A stretch of 64,000 bases of DNA, from contig NZ_ATUT01000005.1 in the NCBI RefSeq assembly GCF_000420345.1, positions 22,553 to 86,552 of the forward strand. The letters are read 5' to 3'. The first letter of the stretch is position 1. Every line of letters starts with the position of its first letter. The DNA comes from Faecalicoccus pleomorphus DSM 20574 (GTDB lineage: Bacteria; Bacillota_I; Bacilli_A; Erysipelotrichales; Erysipelotrichaceae). Below the pieces are notes generated by a model. The model was not told the origin of the DNA, did not search any database, and worked only from the letters and a program-made list of their open reading frames with translations. Positions 55,261 to 64,000 of this stretch are shown in pieces. A program made the translations under genes and the position numbers.

Positions 55261-56214
55261 TTACATCTCCTTCATCGTTGGATCTAACGCATCGCGTAAT
55301 CCATCACCGACCAGGTTAAAACTCAACATCAAAATGGAGAACACCACTACCGGAATGATCATTTGGAACGGATAGATCGTTAAAGTATTAAAACCATCGT
55401 TGATCAAAGTACCTAAAGAAGCTTCCGGAATCGGCAATCCCAATCCGACAAATGAAAGATAGGCTTCATAGAAAATCGCATTTGGAATCGACATCATGAC
55501 CATGATGATCATCTGTGAATAAATATTCGGTAAAATTTCCTTAAAGATAATAAAGAAGCTGCCGGCCCCTAAAGTACGGGAAGCCAGAACAAATTCTTCC
55601 TCTTTGGTCTTTAAGACCTGGGCACGAGTAATACGACTCATACCGATCCATTCAGTAAAAGACAAGGCCAGAATGATCGTAAATAAACTGGATTTCATCA
55701 CCATCAAAAGGATCGTTAAGATAACTAATGTTGGAATGGAGTTGATAACCTCCTGAATACGCTGCATCACAGAATCCACCTTACCGCCAAAATAGCCGGA
55801 GATCATTCCATAGGTCACACCGATGACCACATCGATAAAGATGGCTGCTACTGCCACAAACAAGGAAATTCGTGTTCCCTGCCATAAGCGTACCCATAAG
55901 TCACGTCCATAATTATCTGTACCAAACCAGTGTTGAGCCCCTGGTGCGATATTCTGTAAAGAAGTATCGATCGCATCATATTTCCAGTCGGACAACATCG
56001 GTGCCACGATCGCAAAGATCGTAATTAATGCGATACAAACGATACCAATTACGGCTCCCTTGTTTCGCGCAAACAGACTGACAGAATCCTTCCAGGCAGA
56101 ACGAGCCGGCATGACTTCATCTTTTTCCAGTTCTTGACTTTCATGTGCAAATTCAAAGTCTTTAGGTTGAAATTTCATTTCTTGTAAAGCTTGCATTTCT
56201 GTCATATTACTCAT
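55261..56214 (-). CDS. oppC: Oligopeptide ABC transporter permease OppC
   Basis: This 317-residue permease has a cytosolic N-terminus of about 45 residues, six membrane helices, an extracellular segment HWFGTDNYGRDLWVRLWQG (typical of OppC/DppC), and the EAA loop TRAQVLKTKEEEFVLASRTLGAG. It forms the channel with OppB. It overlaps oppB by 8 bases. Confidence 0.93.
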   Translation of the reverse strand: MSNMTEMQALQEMKFQPKDFEFAHESQELEKDEVMPARSAWKDSVSLFARNKGAVIGIVCIALITIFAIVAPMLSDWKYDAIDTSLQNIAPGAQHWFGTDNYGRDLWVRLWQGTRISLFVAVAAIFIDVVIGVTYGMISGYFGGKVDSVMQRIQEVINSIPTLVILTILLMVMKSSLFTIILALSFTEWIGMSRITRAQVLKTKEEEFVLASRTLGAGSFFIIFKEILPNIYSQMIIMVMMSIPNAIFYEAYLSFVGLGLPIPEASLGTLINDGFNTLTIYPFQMIIPVVVFSILMLSFNLVGDGLRDALDPTMKEM

Positions 56215-57151
56215 CCTTTCCTAAACGAATTCGTGGATCGATGATTCCATAAGAAACATCAATGACCAACATCATGAGGATATACATAGCGGCATATAAG
56301 AAGGCACAGGCTAAGATCACGTTGTAATCGGAAGCCTGAATACTGTTGATCAATAATTTACCTAATCCCGGAACGCTACAGACCTTTTCAACGACCATGG
56401 TTCCTGTCATCAAATTGACTAAGATTGGTCCTAAGATCGTAATGATCGGAATCAGAGTATTTCGTAGTGCATGTTTAAAGATAATATCTTTACGGGAAAG
56501 TCCTTTTGCCTTTGCCAGCATGATATAATCGGAATTTAACACGGAAATCATCTCTGTACGTGTAAAACGTGCCACATTGGCAATCACGCTCATCGATAAG
56601 GCAATGATTGGCATAATGGCCGAATAAATCGGCTGAGCAGAAGAGTACATCGTTGGTAAGATATGAAGATTGCTACCAAAAATGATCAGGATCAACATCG
56701 CAAACACAAATGATGGAATGGATACACCGATTACCGATAAAACTGTTGTCAATGTATCCCAGATCGTATTCTTATTTAAGGCAGCTACAACGCCTAAGAA
56801 AATTCCTACGATAGTTCCTAAGATACAGGCACAAAGTCCCAAAAAGAACGAAATCGGTGCAGCAGTTCCCACTAAAGAAGAAACCTGCATGTCTTTATAC
56901 AAGTTCATGGAAACACCAAAATCACCCGTCAGCATACCGCCCACATATTTGACAAACTGCTGCGGTAAAGGAAGATTCAAACCATAGCTTGCCTCAATAG
57001 CGGCACGTTGTGCCTCACTTAAATGTTCGTTGTTGATAGGAGATCCAGGAAGAAAGCGAACCATGCAGAATAAAACGACAAGGATCACAAATAAAGTGAC
57101 CAGAGAAATCGCCAAACGCTGCAGTATATAACGAACTGTCGATTTTGACAT
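56207..57151 (-). CDS. oppB: Oligopeptide ABC transporter permease OppB
   Basis: This 314-residue permease has six membrane helices, FCMRFLPGSPI-type start (VRFLPGSPINNEHLS), YGLNLPLPQQFVKYV, the EAA loop MLAKAKGLSRKDIIFKHALRN and a C-terminal YGIIDPRIRLG. ATG 57151 has AAAGGAGG before it, so the frame to 57169 is not used. An intercistronic terminator precedes it, so the permease genes are probably made at lower level than the binding protein. Confidence 0.93.
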   Translation of the reverse strand: MSKSTVRYILQRLAISLVTLFVILVVLFCMVRFLPGSPINNEHLSEAQRAAIEASYGLNLPLPQQFVKYVGGMLTGDFGVSMNLYKDMQVSSLVGTAAPISFFLGLCACILGTIVGIFLGVVAALNKNTIWDTLTTVLSVIGVSIPSFVFAMLILIIFGSNLHILPTMYSSAQPIYSAIMPIIALSMSVIANVARFTRTEMISVLNSDYIMLAKAKGLSRKDIIFKHALRNTLIPIITILGPILVNLMTGTMVVEKVCSVPGLGKLLINSIQASDYNVILACAFLYAAMYILMMLVIDVSYGIIDPRIRLGKDE

Positions 57152-57167
57152 AATAACCTCCTTTTTC

Positions 57168-57209
57168 AAAAAATAAACACAATATAGTGTTGAACCATAT
57201 TGTGTTTAT
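57168..57209 (-). terminator. Intercistronic terminator between oppA2 and oppB
   Basis: ATAAACACAATAT (57173-57185) pairs with ATATTGTGTTTAT (57197-57209), followed on the minus strand by a T run. Partial readthrough would give much more binding protein than permease. Confidence 0.85.
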
Positions 57210-57235
57210 ATACTAAAATTCAACTCAAATTCTTA

Positions 57236-58861
57236 CTAAGCTTCTTTTGATACATAGTTGAATGTATATGGTACACCAACCGGACGGAATACCAATCCTT
57301 TTACAGACGGATTCTCTAAAGCTGATGTTCCTTTCTGGAATACCGGAATGTTGACATAATCATTCATGGCCATCTCTTCTGCCTGCAACATCAGATTCCA
57401 ACGAGTTTCGACATTCGCTTCGGTAGAAATCTGAGCCATAAGTGCGTCATAATCCGCATTTACCCATTTACCGTAGTTGTTGACGTTATCTGATTTCATC
57501 AAGTTCAGATATGTTGTCGCATCTCCGTAATCCGGACCCCAACGTGTACAAGAAATATCAAATTCACCATTGGCTTGTTTATTATAAATACGGTCCTGTT
57601 TTGTAGTTGCGACCATTTCAATATTTAAACCATTCAGTTTGGTAAAGGCATTCTGTAAATACGTAGCCATCGTATCCATCGGACTTTCATCCGTACCATA
57701 CATCAATTTCAAAGTAATTTCAGATTTACCTAATTCCTGTAAAGCCTGATCCAGAGCGGCCTGTGCTGCTTCTAAATCATACGTTGTGAAGTCTTTGGCA
57801 TCGTCACGGAAATCCTGACCATTTGGACCGATTGATAAATCTTCCGGTACAAATCCATTGGCTTCAATCGAACCATCCTTTAATACATTTGTTGCGAAGT
57901 CTTCACGATCAATCGCTAAAGATAAAGCCTTACGCAAATTCAAATTCTGCAGATCGGTATTTTGGAAGTTTGGTTGCAGATAGAACAAAAACCCTTCCTT
58001 AAAGGTAGTAAAAGCATCATTATCTTTATACTGATCTACCAGATCCGAGTCGATTGGTGCAAAGTCGTTGCTGCCACTGTCAAAGTTCTGTGCCGCAACT
58101 GTAGGCTCCTGTACCAGGTTCATCACTAATTTATCCAGTTTAACCTGATCGGCATTCCAGTAATCTTCATTCTTCACAAAAGTTGCCGTTGAACCCGGTG
58201 TCCAAGATTCCATCACGAAAGCACCATTGGAAAGAATAGCTTCCGCACTCTTGGCATATCCATCGCCCTGCTCTTCCGCAAATTTTTCGTTAATTGGGTA
58301 ATAACAAGGGAATGTCATCAACTCTTCAAAATAGGATACCGGACTTGTTAAAGTCACAACCAATGTTTTATCATCTTCAGCTTTTGCTCCCAGAGTGTCC
58401 AAATCTTCCTGTGTCAGCTCTTCGCCGTTTCCTGTTTTGGCAATCAATTCATCAGCACCGGTAATGTGTGCACCATCGGATCCCATCATATAGGCATAAT
58501 TTCCAACGTTTTTAATGATACGCTGCCAGGCATACACGAAGTCCTGTGCTGTAACCGGTTCTCCATTAGACCATTTGGCATCACGCAGCTTGAACGTATG
58601 TGTCAAACCATCATCGCTCACCGTGTGTTCTTCGGCAATGGCATTGGCGATGTTTCCATCTTCATCCAAGCCCATCAAACCATCGATGACCGCATGCATG
58701 GCGTTAAAAGACGTTCCGTCATCCGCATCACAAGAATCTAAGTTCTTGATATCCAGTTCACTAGCAAATGTAAACGTATTGGCTCCGCCAGAACCGGATC
58801 CACAGGCAGCTAATGACAAGGCCATTGTCCCAGCCATCAGTACCGACAATAATTTTTTCAT
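57236..58861 (-). CDS. oppA: Oligopeptide-binding lipoprotein, second copy
   Basis: This 541-residue extracellular solute-binding protein of family 5 is anchored by a lipid at Cys in SLAACGSGSG. LRDAKWSNGEPVTAQDFVYAWQ, MTFPCYYPIN and LRKALSLAIDREDF are typical of OppA. It is close to the product of the gene upstream (59100-60725) along almost its whole length, so a tandem duplication is clear. ATG 58861 has GGAGG; the frame to 58918 passes through the promoter-proximal palindrome and is not used. Differences concentrate in the ligand-facing parts are not certain by eye. Confidence 0.93.
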   Translation of the reverse strand: MKKLLSVLMAGTMALSLAACGSGSGGANTFTFASELDIKNLDSCDADDGTSFNAMHAVIDGLMGLDEDGNIANAIAEEHTVSDDGLTHTFKLRDAKWSNGEPVTAQDFVYAWQRIIKNVGNYAYMMGSDGAHITGADELIAKTGNGEELTQEDLDTLGAKAEDDKTLVVTLTSPVSYFEELMTFPCYYPINEKFAEEQGDGYAKSAEAILSNGAFVMESWTPGSTATFVKNEDYWNADQVKLDKLVMNLVQEPTVAAQNFDSGSNDFAPIDSDLVDQYKDNDAFTTFKEGFLFYLQPNFQNTDLQNLNLRKALSLAIDREDFATNVLKDGSIEANGFVPEDLSIGPNGQDFRDDAKDFTTYDLEAAQAALDQALQELGKSEITLKLMYGTDESPMDTMATYLQNAFTKLNGLNIEMVATTKQDRIYNKQANGEFDISCTRWGPDYGDATTYLNLMKSDNVNNYGKWVNADYDALMAQISTEANVETRWNLMLQAEEMAMNDYVNIPVFQKGTSALENPSVKGLVFRPVGVPYTFNYVSKEA

Positions 58862-58881
58862 ATCGAACCCTCCTAAGTTGT

Positions 58882-58933
58882 GTTCATTCTGTGAACATGT
58901 GTATATTTTAGAATACAATTTAATTTTTTACAA
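58882..58933 (-). promoter_or_regulatory. Promoter and palindrome before the second oppA
   Basis: On the minus strand TTGTAA (58928-58933), a 17-base spacer and TAAAAT (58905-58910). Just downstream is the inverted repeat TGTTCA-N5-TGAACA (58882-58898), a possible operator. Confidence 0.6.
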
Positions 58934-59099
58934 GCATAAATTGAAATTATTTTCATGCGTTTTCTATTTTATGAAAAACCTTTTCAAATAATTTTCATGA
59001 TTTATGAACATTTTTCAATTAAATGTCTATACATTCGATACACAACCTAAAGTAAGCTGCTATGTCCAATATGAAGAGTTCACATATATTTTTATGCGT

Positions 59100-60725
59100 C
59101 TAGCCCTCTTTATTTACATATTTGAAAGTAAACGGTGTTCCGACCTGCTGGTTGACCAGATCTTTTACTTTTGGGTTCAATAAAGCCGTATTTCCTTTTT
59201 GGAATACAGGGATGTTGGCATAATCGTTCATAGCAAGCTCTTCAGCCTGCAACATCAGATCCCAACGTTTTTGAACATCCAATTCCGTATTGACCTGATT
59301 CAACAAAGCATCGTATTGTTCATTTGACCATTTTCCATAGTTATTGTTATTGCCGGTCTTCATTAAGTATAAATACGTAGTCGGATCTCCATAGTCTGGT
59401 CCCCATCTTGTACAAGCCAGATCAAAGTCACCGTTAGCTTCTTTGTTGTAGATACGATCCTGTTTGGTCGTGGCAACCATTTCAATATTTAAACCAGCCA
59501 ATTTTGTAAAGGCATTTTGTAAATACGTTGCCATTGTATCCATTGGACTTTCATCGGTTCCATACAACAAGCGCAAAGTCACTTCGGATTTACCTAATTC
59601 TTGTAATGCTTGATTCAAAGCTTCCTGTGCCGCATTGGCATCATAAGTTGTAAAATCTTTGGCATCTTCTCGGAAATCTTCGCCATTTGGGCCTTTTGAA
59701 AGATCTTCAGGCACAAAGCCATTGGCTTCAATCGAACCGTCCTTTAAAACATTCTGGGCAAAATCCTCACGATCGATGGCCAGCGATAACGCTTTTCGCA
59801 AATTCTGATTCTGCAAATCGGCATTTTGTAAATTTGGCATTACATAAAATAAGAATCCGCTTTTTACATTCCAGAACGCATCGTTATCTTTGTATTTATC
59901 CACTAAATCCGAATCAATAGGCGCATAATCATTGTTACCACTATCAAAGTTTTGTGCGGCTACCGTCGGCTCCTGTACCAAATTCATGACAAGTTTATCC
60001 AGTTTTACAGAATCAGCATCCCAATAATCCTCATTCTTTGTAAAGACGGCTTTAGAACCTGGCTCCCAGGATTCCATGACAAAGGAACCGTTTGAAAGAA
60101 TCGCATCGGCACTCTTTCCATAGTTTTGTCCCTGCTCTTCCGTAAACTTCTCATTTTGTGGGAAATAACACGGGAATGTCATCAGCTCTTCAAAATAAGA
60201 TACCGGACTGGTTAGTCTCACCACCAGGGTTTGGTCATCCACAGCTTTAACGCCTAAAGTATCCAAATCCTCCTGTGTCAGTTCGCTACCAGCTTCATTT
60301 TTTGCCATTAGTTCATCGGCTCCGGCTAAATGAGCTCCATCCGATCCCATCATATACGCATAGTTCCCTGATTTTTTCAGGATACGCTGCCAGGCATACA
60401 CAAAATCTTGTGCTCTTACCGGATCACCGTTTGACCACTTTGCATCTCGCAAAACAAAAGTATGAGTTAAACCATCGTCACTTACCGTATGTTCTTTGGC
60501 AATGCCATAAGTCACCTTGCCATCCTTATCAACATCCATTAAGCCATCAATGACCGCATGCATCGCATTAAAAGACATACCATCATCGGCATCACTGGAA
60601 TCTAAGTTTTTGATATCCAGTTCATTCGCAAATGTAAATGTGTTGGCATTATCTTTGCCGGAACCACAAGCCGCTAAAGATAAAGCCATGGTTCCTGCCA
60701 TCAATACCGATACCAACTTTTTCAT
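59100..60725 (-). CDS. oppA: Oligopeptide-binding lipoprotein, first copy
   Basis: This 541-residue lipoprotein has the same design as its neighbour: lipobox SLAACGSGKD, LRDAKWSNGDPVRAQDFVYAWQ, MTFPCYFPQN, DRIYNKEANGDFDLACTRWG. It is the first gene of the opp cluster and has its own leader with a palindrome similar to that of the second copy. Two binding proteins sharing one permease would widen the range of peptides taken up. ATG 60725 has AAGGAAAGGG upstream; 60749 is less likely. Confidence 0.92.
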   Translation of the reverse strand: MKKLVSVLMAGTMALSLAACGSGKDNANTFTFANELDIKNLDSSDADDGMSFNAMHAVIDGLMDVDKDGKVTYGIAKEHTVSDDGLTHTFVLRDAKWSNGDPVRAQDFVYAWQRILKKSGNYAYMMGSDGAHLAGADELMAKNEAGSELTQEDLDTLGVKAVDDQTLVVRLTSPVSYFEELMTFPCYFPQNEKFTEEQGQNYGKSADAILSNGSFVMESWEPGSKAVFTKNEDYWDADSVKLDKLVMNLVQEPTVAAQNFDSGNNDYAPIDSDLVDKYKDNDAFWNVKSGFLFYVMPNLQNADLQNQNLRKALSLAIDREDFAQNVLKDGSIEANGFVPEDLSKGPNGEDFREDAKDFTTYDANAAQEALNQALQELGKSEVTLRLLYGTDESPMDTMATYLQNAFTKLAGLNIEMVATTKQDRIYNKEANGDFDLACTRWGPDYGDPTTYLYLMKTGNNNNYGKWSNEQYDALLNQVNTELDVQKRWDLMLQAEELAMNDYANIPVFQKGNTALLNPKVKDLVNQQVGTPFTFKYVNKEG

Positions 60726-60816
60726 AGAAATCCACCCTTTCCTTGGCACCTTTGTACCTGTTCTCTTTCATCTTATGACTATCTTATAAATTTAGTCATA
60801 AATATTTTAAAAATTG

Positions 60817-60839
60817 ATTGTTCGCATTTAACGAACAAT
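60817..60839 (-). promoter_or_regulatory. Palindrome before the first oppA
   Basis: ATTGTTCG (60817-60824) and CGAACAAT (60832-60839) form a perfect inverted repeat with a 7-base centre. TGTTC half-sites also occur in the palindrome before the second oppA. Confidence 0.5.
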
Positions 60840-60927
60840 TGTCTATATATTAAGACAGATTTTCATTTTTTTCAAGATATTTACATATATTTTTCATAAT
60901 TTATATATATTTCATATATTTTTTCAT

Positions 60928-60952
60928 AAAAAAAGCTGCACCGAAGTGCAGC
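60928..60952 (-). terminator. Terminator of leuS
   Basis: GCTGCAC (60935-60941) and GTGCAGC (60946-60952) around CGAA, followed on the minus strand by seven T. Confidence 0.9.
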
Positions 60953-60957
60953 CTGCG

Positions 60958-63357
60958 CTAGTTCGCAACAATATTTACTACTTTCCCTTTAACCACAATA
61001 ACCTTACGAACGGTTTTGCCTTCCAACTGATGTTGTACATTTTCCAGCTGTAATGCTTGTTCCTGGATCTTGGCTTCTTCGGCATCGGCGGCCGCTTCAA
61101 ACTTACCACGCACCTTACCATTGACCTGTACCACGATGGTTACAGTCTTATCCACTAACATAGCCTCGTCATATGTCGGCCATGGCTCATAAGTGATAGA
61201 ATCTTTCTGGTCAAAGATCGTTGCCCATAGCTCTTCTCCTAAATGCGGGGCAAAGCAGGCAAACATCTTTAAGAAACCAATCGCATAAGGACGATAGATC
61301 GTTTTTGTCTTGTAACATTCATTGATGAAGATCATCATCTGAGAAATCGCTGTATTAAAGTTTAACGTATCGATATCATTTGTCACTTTCTTAACAGTCG
61401 CATGGTAAACACGATCTAAACGATGATCGTTTTCGCCAGTGAATTCAGCCACTTCTGTATAGAAACGATTGACACGTTCCAACCATTTACGCGTTCCGTC
61501 CAGCCCGGTCGTTGACCAAGGTAAAGCCGCTTCCAACGGTCCCATAAACATCTCATACACACGCAAAGCATCCGCTCCATGACTGGCAACGATTTCATCC
61601 GGATTGATGACATTGCCACGTGATTTTGACATCTTTTCACCGTTAGAGCCTAAGATCATACCCTGATGGAACAATTTCTGGAATGGTTCTTTTGACTTCA
61701 CGACACCACAATCGTAAAGTACTTTATGCCAGAAGCGCGCATATAATAGGTGCAATACCGCATGTTCTGCACCACCGACATACAAATCAACCGGTAACCA
61801 GTGCTCCAGCAGCTTTGGATCCCCGATGGCTTTATCATTTTTTGGATCAATATAGCGAATGTAATACCAGCAGCTTCCAGCCCACTGTGGCATCGTATTG
61901 GTTTCTCTGGTTCCCTTAACACCATCAATCTCAACCGATAACCAGTCGGTACAATGTGCCAACGGACTTTCACCGGTATCGCTTGGTTTAAAGTTTGTCG
62001 TTGCCGGCAGTTCTAACGGCAGTTCATCCACATCGACAGTACGCATGGTTCCATCTTCCATATGAACGATCGGAATCGGTTCGCCCCAGTAACGCTGACG
62101 AGAGAACAACCAGTCTCTTAACTTGTAAGTAACCTTGGCTTCCCCAACCTTGTTTTCTTCCAGCCACTGAATCATTTTCGCAATGGCCTCTTCCTTATTT
62201 AGACCATTCAGCCATTCTGAATTGATATGTACACCATCTCCGGTAAAGGCTTCTTCTTCTTCGATGTTTCCACCTTCCAGTACCGGAATGATCTCTATAC
62301 CAAATTTCTTGGCAAATTCATAGTCACGTGTATCGTGTGCCGGAACCGCCATGATTGCACCGGTTCCATAACTGGCTAATACATAATCACTGATCCAGAT
62401 TGGCACTTTTTTACCATTGACCGGATTGATCGCATACGCTCCGGTAAATACACCGGTCTTATCTTTGTTCAAATCTGTTCTTTCCAGATCGGATTTTGTC
62501 TGACATAACTTTTGGTAGGCTTCAACGGCTTCCTTTTGTTCCGGAGTCGTAATATCGGATACAAAAGGGTGCTCCGGTGCCATAACACAATACGTAGCCC
62601 CAAATAAAGTATCACAACGCGTTGTAAATACCGTAAATTCTTTATCATGGCCATCGATTTTAAAGATGACATTGGCCCCCTGCGATTTACCGATCCAGTT
62701 TCTCTGCATCTCTTTCGTAGAAGTTGGCCAATCCACTTCATCCAGATCTTTTAACAATCTTTCTGCATAGGCCGTGATTTTTAATACCCATTGACGCATC
62801 GGTTTACGGATGACCGGATAGCCACCTCTCTCACTCTTACCATCAATAACTTCTTCATTGGCCAAAACCGTTTTTAACTCCGGACACCAGTTGACCGGAA
62901 TTTCATCGACATAGGCTAACCCTTTTTTATACAGCTGTGTAAAAATCCACTGTGTCCATTTGTAGTATGATGGATCAGCCGTACTGATTTCGCGATCCCA
63001 ATCATAACTGAAGCCCAAAGACTGTATCTGTTCTCTAAAATGATTGATATTTTTCTTGGTAAATTCAGCCGGATGATGCCCTGTCTGTAAGGCAAACTGC
63101 TCTGCCGGAAGACCAAAGGCATCCCATCCCATCGGGTGCAGAACATTATACCCTTCCATACGTTTTTTACGGGCAATAATATCGGTTGCGGTATATCCTT
63201 CCGGATGTCCTACATGAAGACCATTTCCACTTGGATATGGAAACATATCCAGCACATAATATTTAGGCTTGGAAAAATCGGAAGTATCACAACGGAAAGT
63301 CTTTTCTTCCAGCCATCGCTTTTGCCATTTCTTTTCAATGGACTGATGATCGTACAT
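60958..63357 (-). CDS. leuS: Leucine--tRNA ligase
   Basis: This 799-residue class I synthetase charges tRNA-Leu. The HIGH-type motif is in [16 protein letters not shown], the editing domain contains [15 protein letters not shown] with the conserved Thr-rich pocket, and the KMSKS loop is [12 protein letters not shown]. The C-terminal anticodon domain ends with [15 protein letters not shown]. Length is normal for bacterial LeuRS. It is controlled by the Leu T-box upstream. Confidence 0.97.
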   Translation of the reverse strand: MYDHQSIEKKWQKRWLEEKTFRCDTSDFSKPKYYVLDMFPYPSGNGLHVGHPEGYTATDIIARKKRMEGYNVLHPMGWDAFGLPAEQFALQTGHHPAEFTKKNINHFREQIQSLGFSYDWDREISTADPSYYKWTQWIFTQLYKKGLAYVDEIPVNWCPELKTVLANEEVIDGKSERGGYPVIRKPMRQWVLKITAYAERLLKDLDEVDWPTSTKEMQRNWIGKSQGANVIFKIDGHDKEFTVFTTRCDTLFGATYCVMAPEHPFVSDITTPEQKEAVEAYQKLCQTKSDLERTDLNKDKTGVFTGAYAINPVNGKKVPIWISDYVLASYGTGAIMAVPAHDTRDYEFAKKFGIEIIPVLEGGNIEEEEAFTGDGVHINSEWLNGLNKEEAIAKMIQWLEENKVGEAKVTYKLRDWLFSRQRYWGEPIPIVHMEDGTMRTVDVDELPLELPATTNFKPSDTGESPLAHCTDWLSVEIDGVKGTRETNTMPQWAGSCWYYIRYIDPKNDKAIGDPKLLEHWLPVDLYVGGAEHAVLHLLYARFWHKVLYDCGVVKSKEPFQKLFHQGMILGSNGEKMSKSRGNVINPDEIVASHGADALRVYEMFMGPLEAALPWSTTGLDGTRKWLERVNRFYTEVAEFTGENDHRLDRVYHATVKKVTNDIDTLNFNTAISQMMIFINECYKTKTIYRPYAIGFLKMFACFAPHLGEELWATIFDQKDSITYEPWPTYDEAMLVDKTVTIVVQVNGKVRGKFEAAADAEEAKIQEQALQLENVQHQLEGKTVRKVIVVKGKVVNIVAN

Positions 63358-63377
63358 CTCTCTTCTCCTCCTTCAAT

Positions 63378-63600
63378 AAAAAAACGCCCTCTTCTAAGGA
63401 CGTTAAAAGACGCGGTACCACCTTAGTTCACAGAAACTATCTGTGCCCTCTTTTTTTCTTTATCGCAGAAACTACGGATAACATTACTTATCAGCTCCTT
63501 AGCGAGTTCAAAGATACGATCCACTGCTTTTCACCAGCCAGCAGTTCTCTAAACGACTTTCTCTTCTACTACTCTAATTCATCGCTTTTACGCTTTGAAT
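63378..63600 (-). promoter_or_regulatory. Leucine T-box leader
   Basis: The minus-strand leader has the stem I element GGCTGGTGAAAAGCAG, specifier context GAACTCGCTAAGGAG with Leu codon CTC at 63504-63506, the T-box core AACTAAGGTGGTACCGCG (63411-63428), and a terminator AACGTCCT/AGGGCGTT plus T run (63378-63404). Uncharged tRNA-Leu should allow readthrough into leuS. Confidence 0.93.
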
Positions 63601-63628
63601 CATATCATTATTTCATTTTATAAGTCAA
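63599..63628 (-). promoter_or_regulatory. Promoter of leuS
   Basis: TTGACT (63623-63628), an 18-base spacer and TATGAT (63599-63604) on the minus strand, directly before the T-box leader. Confidence 0.8.
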
Positions 63629-63773
63629 CCTTCATTTCTGGTCTGGAAAACACTTCAAACAACTTTTTAAAAATTTTTTAATTTTTTTCGCTAAATTCAA
63701 CTAAAAAGTTGATGACCTAACATGAATAGCGTCAGATTCAGGGATATTCTTTGACATGTAAAGGAGATTCCCT

Positions 63774-64000
63774 ATGATTAATGAAACATTCTTGAACCAT
63801 CTAAAACCAGTAGAACTCGAATTCATTCAAGCCTTCATTTATAAACTGACAAGCGACAAAATAACTCTGGATACAACAAATTCAGAAAATATTGAATCTA
63901 CTGTATCCCGTTGTCCGCACTGTGGATCTTTTCATTTTGTGAAAAATGGATTTAACAAAAAGCACAGGCAAAAGTATCTTTGCAGAGATTGCGGGAAAAT
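63774..64000 (+). CDS. Transposase-like protein, N-terminal fragment
   Basis: The frame opens at ATG 63774 (AAGGAGA before it) and continues past the window end. After about 45 residues it has CPHCGSFHFVKNGFNKKHRQ followed by KYLCRDCGK: a CX2C...CX2C zinc ribbon of the kind that begins IS1595-like and related transposases. The catalytic domain is outside the window, so the family assignment is tentative. The 160 bases between it and the leuS promoter hold no other gene; TCAACT/AGTTGA at about 63700-63715 is an inverted repeat that might be near the element end. Confidence 0.6.
   Translation, partial: MINETFLNHLKPVELEFIQAFIYKLTSDKITLDTTNSENIESTVSRCPHCGSFHFVKNGFNKKHRQKYLCRDCGK

Noticed and set aside
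58934..59000. A CodY or cre site before the second oppA (repeats of ATGAAAA and TTTTCAT)
   Set aside because: TGAAAATAATTTCA lacks the central CG of cre, and the match to AATTTTCWGAAAATT is poor; the region is simply AT-rich.

Overview
The window looks like chromosome from a low-GC Bacillota bacterium. The class Erysipelotrichia is my best guess, from the 16S rRNA sequence, the genes present and codon use. TGG encodes Trp and TGA is used as a stop, so the code is the standard one. Genes sit in compact directional operons separated by clear hairpin terminators. Promoters are of the TTGACA/TATAAT kind and Shine-Dalgarno sites are strong. Both T-box leaders (Met and Leu) are typical of Bacillota.

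Layout. 0-2.2 kb (+): the tail of an alpha/beta hydrolase, a cytidylate-kinase-like protein and a divergent tRNA-guanine transglycosylase. 2.3-3.3 kb (-): an InlB-repeat surface protein, followed by about 450 bp with no intact gene. 3.9-10.5 kb (-): one methionine/B12 operon reading metF, a stand-alone MetH reactivation domain, a three-module metH, a YgiQ-type radical SAM protein, an ECF S component and a DUF4430 surface protein. 10.6-12.3 kb (-): metY under a Met T-box. 12.4-13.4 kb (+): a LytTR regulator broken by an in-frame TGA, with its DUF3021 partner. 13.4-18 kb (-): cutC, an M20 dipeptidase, a glycosylasparaginase, a frameshifted DUF7916 protein and a HAD phosphatase. 18-21.7 kb (+): a heterodimeric ABC exporter. 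21.7-26.8 kb: a GntR/UTRA regulator facing a mannose-type PTS operon with a fructosamine-6-phosphate deglycase. 26.9-29.2 kb (-): YitT, GNAT and HAD genes. 29.2-35.6 kb (-): a class C sortase, a 1647-residue LPSTG adhesin with Mub-type repeats and a small pilin-like protein. 35.7-39.4 kb (+): a second metY, metA and a MATE transporter. 39.4-41.1 kb (-): a frameshifted NlpC/P60 enzyme and a small paralog pair, one member frameshifted. 41.2-46.2 kb (-): a complete rrn operon (16S-23S-5S, no tRNA in the spacer). 46.3-50 kb (-): the oxidative pentose phosphate operon pgl-gnd-zwf. 50-53.1 kb (-): ppx-ppk. 53.2-60.7 kb (-): an oligopeptide ABC operon with two tandem binding proteins. 61-63.6 kb (-): leuS under a Leu T-box. 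The window ends inside a zinc-ribbon transposase-like gene (+).

How it fits together. Methionine is a main theme. MetA (acetyl-type by residue Glu111) makes O-acetylhomoserine, two MetY-type enzymes sulfhydrylate it, MetF and the split B12-dependent MetH methylate homocysteine, and the ECF/DUF4430 pair at the end of the operon may bring in the corrinoid. A second theme is salvage of sugar-amino-acid conjugates, through the glycosylasparaginase cluster and the Amadori-type PTS, whose promoter carries a near-perfect cre site. A third is surface attachment by the sortase locus.

Four genes are interrupted: an in-frame TGA at 12623, and single-base frameshifts near 17021, 40190 and 40373. At least two of the three frameshifts lie in homopolymer runs. 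Sequencing or assembly error must be excluded before these are treated as biology.
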